Below are positions 60,033-64,000 of a stretch of 64,000 nucleotides of DNA, one piece after another. The translations under genes and the position numbers were made by a program. The first letter of the stretch is position 1, and each line of letters opens with the position of its first letter. The DNA lies in contig NZ_CP107853.1 in the NCBI RefSeq assembly GCF_036013525.1, positions 11,842,001 to 11,906,000 on the forward strand, given 5' to 3'. This stretch comes from Nonomuraea sp. NBC_00507. GTDB lineage: Bacteria > Actinomycetota > Actinomycetes > Streptosporangiales > Streptosporangiaceae. Under the pieces are notes generated by a model, which worked only from the letters and a program-made list of their open reading frames with translations, searched no databases and was not told where the DNA came from.

Positions 60033-60871
60033 TCCATCGGAAGAAGGCCCCCGCCAGGACCAACACGCTGCCCATGCACGCGATCGCGTGGGTCGTGGGC
60101 GCGTTCATCCTCATCCCAGTGATCTACGCGTTCCTCGGCGGGTTCAAGGCCAACAGCGAGTTGTCGGGCAACCCGTTCGGGCTGCCGGAGACGTGGGTGA
60201 CCGCCAACTACACCGACGTGCTCGGCTCCGGCTCATTCTGGCTGCAGATGTGGAACAGCACGTTCATCGCGGTCGCGACGACCGTCCTGACGGTCGCGCT
60301 GGCGGCGCTGGCGGGATTCATCTTCGCCAGGTACGCCTTCCGCGGCAGGGAGCTGCTGTTCACCGTGTTCACGGCGGGGCTGATGTTCCCCTTCGCGGTG
60401 GCCATCCTGCCGATCTTCGTGCTGCTGCGCACGTTCGGCCTGCTGGACAACCCGCTCGGCGTCATCCTGACGCAGGCGGCGTTCGGCCTGCCGCTGACCA
60501 TCATCATCCTGCGCGGCTTCTTCAGGAGCATCCCGGGCGAAATCGAGGAGGCGGCCATCATCGACGGCTGCACCCCCTTCGGGTTCTTCTGGCGGATCCT
60601 GCTGCCGATGGCCCGGCCCGCCATCGCCACCGTCTCCGTGCTGGCCATCGTGGGCAGCTGGAACAACTTCATGCTGCCGCTGGTGGTCTTCAGCGAGGAG
60701 GCCAGCTGGACGCTCCCGCTCGGCATCCAGCAGTTCCAGGGCCAGTACGCCTCCGACACCGCCCGCATCCTCGCCTACCTCGTCCTGGCCATGGTTCCGG
60801 CGCTCGGGTTCTACGCCCTCGCGGAACGCCACTTGGTCGGCGGGCTCACCGCCGGCGCCACGAAGGGATGA
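60029..60871 (+). CDS. sugar ABC transporter permease (MalG type)
   Basis: 280 aa. EAA loop EEAAIIDGCTPFGFFWRILLP; C-terminal GGLTAGATKG. ATG 60029 overlaps the first permease stop as ATGA. The GH5 gene starts 9 bp after its stop. No ATPase subunit in the operon. Confidence 0.9.
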   Translation: MIHRKKAPARTNTLPMHAIAWVVGAFILIPVIYAFLGGFKANSELSGNPFGLPETWVTANYTDVLGSGSFWLQMWNSTFIAVATTVLTVALAALAGFIFARYAFRGRELLFTVFTAGLMFPFAVAILPIFVLLRTFGLLDNPLGVILTQAAFGLPLTIIILRGFFRSIPGEIEEAAIIDGCTPFGFFWRILLPMARPAIATVSVLAIVGSWNNFMLPLVVFSEEASWTLPLGIQQFQGQYASDTARILAYLVLAMVPALGFYALAERHLVGGLTAGATKG

Positions 60872-60880
60872 CCTCTTTAC

Positions 60881-62248
60881 ATGCTTCACGTATCCGGATC
60901 CCATCTCGTCACGGACGACAACACGCCGGTACGGCTTCGCGGGGTGGGCCTCGGGGGCTGGATGAACATGGAGAACTTCATCACCGGCTACCCGGCCAAC
61001 GAGAGCTCGATGCGGCAGGCCGTACGCTCCGTCCTCGGTGACGAGCGGGCGGAGTTGTTCTTCGACCGGCTGCTGACCTCCTTCTTCACCGAGCAGGACG
61101 CGGCGCTGCTGGCCGACCTGGGCATGAATTGCGTGCGCATCCCGGTCAACTACCACCACTGGGAGGCCGACGACCGGCCCTTCGAGATCGACCCGCGCGG
61201 CTTCCGCCACCTGGACCGCGTGATCGGGCTGCTCGGCGAGCACGGCATCTACAGCGTGATCGACCTGCACGCGCTGCCCGGCTCGCAGAACCAGCACTGG
61301 CACTCCGACAACCCGACGCACGTGGCCGCGTTCTGGCAGCATCGCCACTTCCAGGACCGGGCGGTGCACCTGTGGGAGGCACTCGCCGACCACTACCGCG
61401 ACAATCACTGGGTGGCCGGCTACAACCCGGTCAACGAGCCGGGCGACGTGTCCGGCAAGGCGATCGGGCCTTTCTACGATCGCCTGGTGAAGGCCATCCG
61501 GGCCGCGGATCCGCGTCACATCCTGTTCCTGGACGGCAACACGTACTCCACCGATTTCTCGATATTTCGCGAGATGTACGAGAACACGGTGTTCGTCATG
61601 CACGACTATGCGCTGGCCGGGTTCGCCCACGGCGGCCCCTATCCCGGCTACACGCGCGGCGAGTGGTGCGACAAGGCAGAGCTGGAGAAGACCTTCGCCA
61701 AGCGCTCCCGCTTCCAGCGCGAGACCGGCACGCCGCTGTGGGTGGGCGAGTTCGGGCCCGTCTACACCGGGGACCCGGCGGTCGACACGCAGCGGCTCCA
61801 GATTCTCCGCGACCAGCTGGAGATCTACGACGGCCAGGACGTGGGGTGGTCGTTGTGGACGTACAAGGACGTGGGATTGCAGGGGCTGGTGCACGCCTTG
61901 GGGCCGTACGTGCACCGGTTCGGCGGCTTCATCGCCAAGAAGCATCGGCTGGGCGCGGACCGCTGGGGCTCCACGATGGAGGAGTCCGCGGACGTGCTCG
62001 CCCCGCTGCACCAGTTGATCGAGACCGAGTTCCCCGGCTGGGATCCGTACCCATGGGGTGCTCGCTACCAGAGCGACGACCTGATCAGGCACATCCTGAT
62101 CGCGCAGGCGCTGCTGCCCGAGTACGCCGAGCTTTTCCGGGGCCTCGGCGACGACGAGCTGATCGCGCTGGCCGATTCGTTCCTGCTGGAGCAGTGCATA
62201 CGCCGGGAGCCGCTGCTCGAACTCCTGGCTGACAACCTGGCACGGTGA
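60881..62248 (+). CDS. intracellular GH5 glycoside hydrolase
   Basis: 455 aa, no signal peptide. Family 5 features: LRGVGLGGWMNMENF, the NCVRIPVNY strand, acid/base Glu186 in NPVNEPGD and nucleophile Glu290 in WVGEFGP. The pattern recalls GH5_18 beta-mannosidase-type enzymes that accompany ABC importers for mannosyl glycans, but a beta-glucosidase role is also possible; the subfamily is my guess. Being cytoplasmic and last in the ABC operon, it should cleave the imported oligosaccharide. Confidence 0.85.
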   Translation: MLHVSGSHLVTDDNTPVRLRGVGLGGWMNMENFITGYPANESSMRQAVRSVLGDERAELFFDRLLTSFFTEQDAALLADLGMNCVRIPVNYHHWEADDRPFEIDPRGFRHLDRVIGLLGEHGIYSVIDLHALPGSQNQHWHSDNPTHVAAFWQHRHFQDRAVHLWEALADHYRDNHWVAGYNPVNEPGDVSGKAIGPFYDRLVKAIRAADPRHILFLDGNTYSTDFSIFREMYENTVFVMHDYALAGFAHGGPYPGYTRGEWCDKAELEKTFAKRSRFQRETGTPLWVGEFGPVYTGDPAVDTQRLQILRDQLEIYDGQDVGWSLWTYKDVGLQGLVHALGPYVHRFGGFIAKKHRLGADRWGSTMEESADVLAPLHQLIETEFPGWDPYPWGARYQSDDLIRHILIAQALLPEYAELFRGLGDDELIALADSFLLEQCIRREPLLELLADNLAR

Positions 62249-62318
62249 CGAGGCCCACACCGTCACGCCTATCGCTTTCGGGCGCGTTCTCAGAGTAAGC
62301 TTCGCCTGCCCTAATTAA

Positions 62319-62333
62319 GGTAAGGCTTACCTC
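62319..62333. promoter_or_regulatory. iron box (IdeR/DmdR type)
   Basis: AGGTAAG-G-CTTACCT is a perfect 7-bp inverted repeat within TTAAGGTAAGGCTTACCTCTG-like DNA, matching the iron-repressor consensus TTAGGTTAGGCTAACCTAA in outline. It lies just before efeU. Confidence 0.82.
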
Positions 62334-62351
62334 TGTGATCCGGGAGTGACG

Positions 62352-63185
62352 GTGTTCGCCAGTTACCTCATAGGACTGCGCGAAGGGCTCGAGGCGACGC
62401 TCGTCGTCTCGGTCCTCGTCGCTTTTCTCGTCAAGAGCGACCGCAAGGACAAGCTCCCACAGGTATGGGCCGGCGTCGGCGTGGCCGTCGCGTTGTCCGT
62501 CGGGTTCGGGGCGCTGCTGACGTTCACGGCCGCGCGCCTGGAGTACACGAGTCAGGAGCTGTTCGAGGCGATCGCCTCGCTGCTGGCGGTCGTGTTCGTC
62601 ACCTGGATGATCTTCTGGATGCGGCGTGCGGCCCGCGCGCTCTCCGGGGAGCTGCGGGGCAAGCTCTCCGAGGCGCTCAAGGTGGGCTCGTTCGCCGTGG
62701 TCGTCATGGCGTTCCTGGCCGTCGCCAGGGAAGGGCTGGAGACCGCGCTGCTCTTCTTCGCCTCCGCCCAGGGTGCGGCCACGTCCGCGACGCCGTTGAT
62801 CGGCATCACGCTGGGGGTGATCACCGCCGTCCTCATCGGCTGGGGCCTCTACGTCAGCGCCATCAAGATCAACCTCACCAGGTTCTTCACCTGGACCGGG
62901 CTGCTGCTCATCCTGGTGGCCGCGGGCATTCTCAAGTACGGCGTGCACGACCTGCAGGAGGCCGGCGTACTGCCCGGCCTGAGCACCTACGCCTTCGACA
63001 TCAGCGGCGTGCTCCCCGCCGACTCCTGGTATGGCGCCCTGCTGACGGGCATGTTGAACATCACCCCGCAGCCGAGCGTTGTGGAGGTCGTGGCCTGGGC
63101 CGCGTACCTCGTTCCCACCCTCTTCCTCTTCCTCCGACCGCAGCGGAGCAAGACCACCCCGGCTCCCGCGTCCTCCGCGGCCTGA
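62352..63185 (+). CDS. efeU: iron permease EfeU (FTR1 family)
   Basis: 277 aa, seven hydrophobic segments and two REGLE motifs (REGLEATLVV in the first helix and REGLETALLF in the fourth), the iron-binding signature of FTR1 permeases. It carries oxidised ferrous iron across the membrane as part of EfeUOB. GTG 62352 is preferred to GTG 62346 because GGGAG sits at 62342-62346. It is iron-boxed and followed 11 bp later by efeO. Confidence 0.92.
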   Translation: MFASYLIGLREGLEATLVVSVLVAFLVKSDRKDKLPQVWAGVGVAVALSVGFGALLTFTAARLEYTSQELFEAIASLLAVVFVTWMIFWMRRAARALSGELRGKLSEALKVGSFAVVVMAFLAVAREGLETALLFFASAQGAATSATPLIGITLGVITAVLIGWGLYVSAIKINLTRFFTWTGLLLILVAAGILKYGVHDLQEAGVLPGLSTYAFDISGVLPADSWYGALLTGMLNITPQPSVVEVVAWAAYLVPTLFLFLRPQRSKTTPAPASSAA

Positions 63186-63196
63186 ACAGGAGCATC

Positions 63197-64000
63197 ATGC
63201 GTACCGTCATTCAGCTCACCTTCGGCGCGCTCGCCCTGGCCGGTCTGACCGCCTGCGGCTCGGGCGCCGCTCCCGCTCCCGCCTCGTCGTCGGCTCCCGC
63301 CAAGCCCGGGAAGATCGCCGTGGCCGCCACCGACACCGAGTGCAAGGTCGCCGCGTCCGAGGTCGCGGCGGGCACCACGACGTTCGCGATCACCAACGGC
63401 GGCGCCAAGGTGACCGAGTTCTACGTCTACGCCCCGGGCGATCGGGTCATGGCCGAGGTCGAGAACATCGTCCCCGGGCTGACCAGGGAGCTCATCGCCG
63501 AGCTGCCTGCCGGGGCGTACGAGACCGCGTGCAAGCCCGGCATGGTCGGCAAGGGCATCCGCAACCCGCTCAAGGTGACGGGCGAGCACAAGAAGCTCAC
63601 CGCGGACGCCAAGCTGGCCGAGGCCGTGGCCAGCTACAAGCGCTACGTCAAGTCGCAGAGTGACACGCTGCTGGTCAAGACGCAGGAGTTCGTGGACGCG
63701 GTCAAGGCCGGCAAGATCGACGAAGCCAAGGCGCTGTTCCCCGTGTCGCGGACGTACTGGGAGCGCATCGAGCCGGTCGCGGAGATCTTCGGCGACCTCG
63801 ACCCCGCCATCGACGGCCGCGAGGCGGACCTGGCCGAGGGCGAGGAGTGGACTGGCTTCCACAAGATCGAGAAGGACCTGTGGATCCACAAGGACGTCAG
63901 CAAGTCCGGGCCGATGGCCGACAAGCTGATGGCCGACGTCAAGACCATCGTCGAGAAGGCGAACGCCGCCGAGCTGACCCCGCTCAACCTGGCCAACGGT
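63197..64000 (+). CDS. efeO: EfeO iron-uptake lipoprotein (partial, runs off the window)
   Basis: The first 268 codons. Lipoprotein signal MRTVIQLTFGALALAGLTAC (Cys20), a cupredoxin-like domain (about 38-130, with Cys49 and Cys114 likely paired), then the peptidase-M75/imelysin-like domain with the HxxE metal motif (GFHKIEKDLW). It binds periplasmic or extracellular iron for EfeU. ATG 63197 follows AGGAG. The stop codon and any efeB lie beyond 64000. Confidence 0.9.
   Translation, partial: MRTVIQLTFGALALAGLTACGSGAAPAPASSSAPAKPGKIAVAATDTECKVAASEVAAGTTTFAITNGGAKVTEFYVYAPGDRVMAEVENIVPGLTRELIAELPAGAYETACKPGMVGKGIRNPLKVTGEHKKLTADAKLAEAVASYKRYVKSQSDTLLVKTQEFVDAVKAGKIDEAKALFPVSRTYWERIEPVAEIFGDLDPAIDGREADLAEGEEWTGFHKIEKDLWIHKDVSKSGPMADKLMADVKTIVEKANAAELTPLNLANG

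Noticed and set aside
1..64000. tRNA or rRNA genes
   Set aside because: None recognised; the element is in a protein gene, not in a tRNA.

Overview
The window is high-GC DNA with GTG/TTG starts, many 4-bp ATGA/GTGA gene overlaps, mycothiol-dependent-isomerase-like proteins, DUF397/DUF5753/DUF6879 gene families, an AfsR-type SARP regulator and a PASTA-less Ser/Thr kinase. It therefore comes from a soil actinomycete. The mix looks most like Streptosporangiales (for example Nonomuraea), but that is inference. No rRNA, tRNA or CRISPR array was seen.

Three complete LacI-controlled sugar-import loci organise the backbone. (1) 54-5595: lipoprotein, two permeases, GH1 beta-glucosidase and LacI regulator, behind a perfect CebR-like operator; probably beta-glucoside/cellobiose uptake. 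(2) 9472-18758: GH13 alpha-glucosidase, two permeases, lipoprotein and LacI regulator on the minus strand, divergent from a large secreted beta-helix enzyme resembling GH87 alpha-1,3-glucanases. A nearly identical upstream element lies about 55 bp before both the lipoprotein gene and the GH87-like gene, so this looks like an alpha-1,3-glucan (fungal wall) scavenging regulon. (3) 56633-62248: divergent LacI regulator, lipoprotein, two permeases and intracellular GH5 hydrolase with a pair of CGAAA-N-TTTCG operators. None of the three encodes its own ATPase, so a shared MsiK-type ATPase elsewhere is expected.

Between these lie a secreted PLD-like protein and a phosphotransferase; an SDR/LysR divergent pair; a two-gene molybdenum hydroxylase that sits beside a collapsed copy of the neighbouring PfkB kinase gene; Zur-boxed zinc-free L31; an MFS transporter; RecQ; and small conserved proteins. 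The right edge carries an iron-boxed efeU-efeO pair, cut by the window end.

The most distinctive segment is 32449-45227, an integrative element of lower GC inserted in an alkB gene. The 5' part of alkB ends at 32448 and its 3' part resumes at 45228, with about 100 codons missing. Inside are a truncated serine integrase, two paralogous excisionase-type proteins, a double winged-helix replication-initiator-like protein, an HNH nuclease, a primase-polymerase-domain protein, a pentapeptide-repeat membrane protein, an XRE/DUF5753-DUF6879 regulatory module with two matching operators, an AlbA_2-like protein, and the C-terminus of an FtsK/TraB-type translocase next to clustered GTAGCG repeats that could be a conjugation clt locus. 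It also holds long non-coding tracts packed with GGCC-TCC-GGCC hairpins, a 50-bp direct repeat pair, and three tandem TTAGTG/CACTAA palindromes. The element appears fixed: a deletion running from the translocase gene into alkB has probably removed its right attachment site.

Region 52105-56620 is a gene graveyard around living genes (MazG-like, Ser/Thr kinase, GrpB, DUF397): a broken MFS transporter, an ECF sigma-factor tail, an XRE/DUF5753 tail, and a pair of related hairpin elements.
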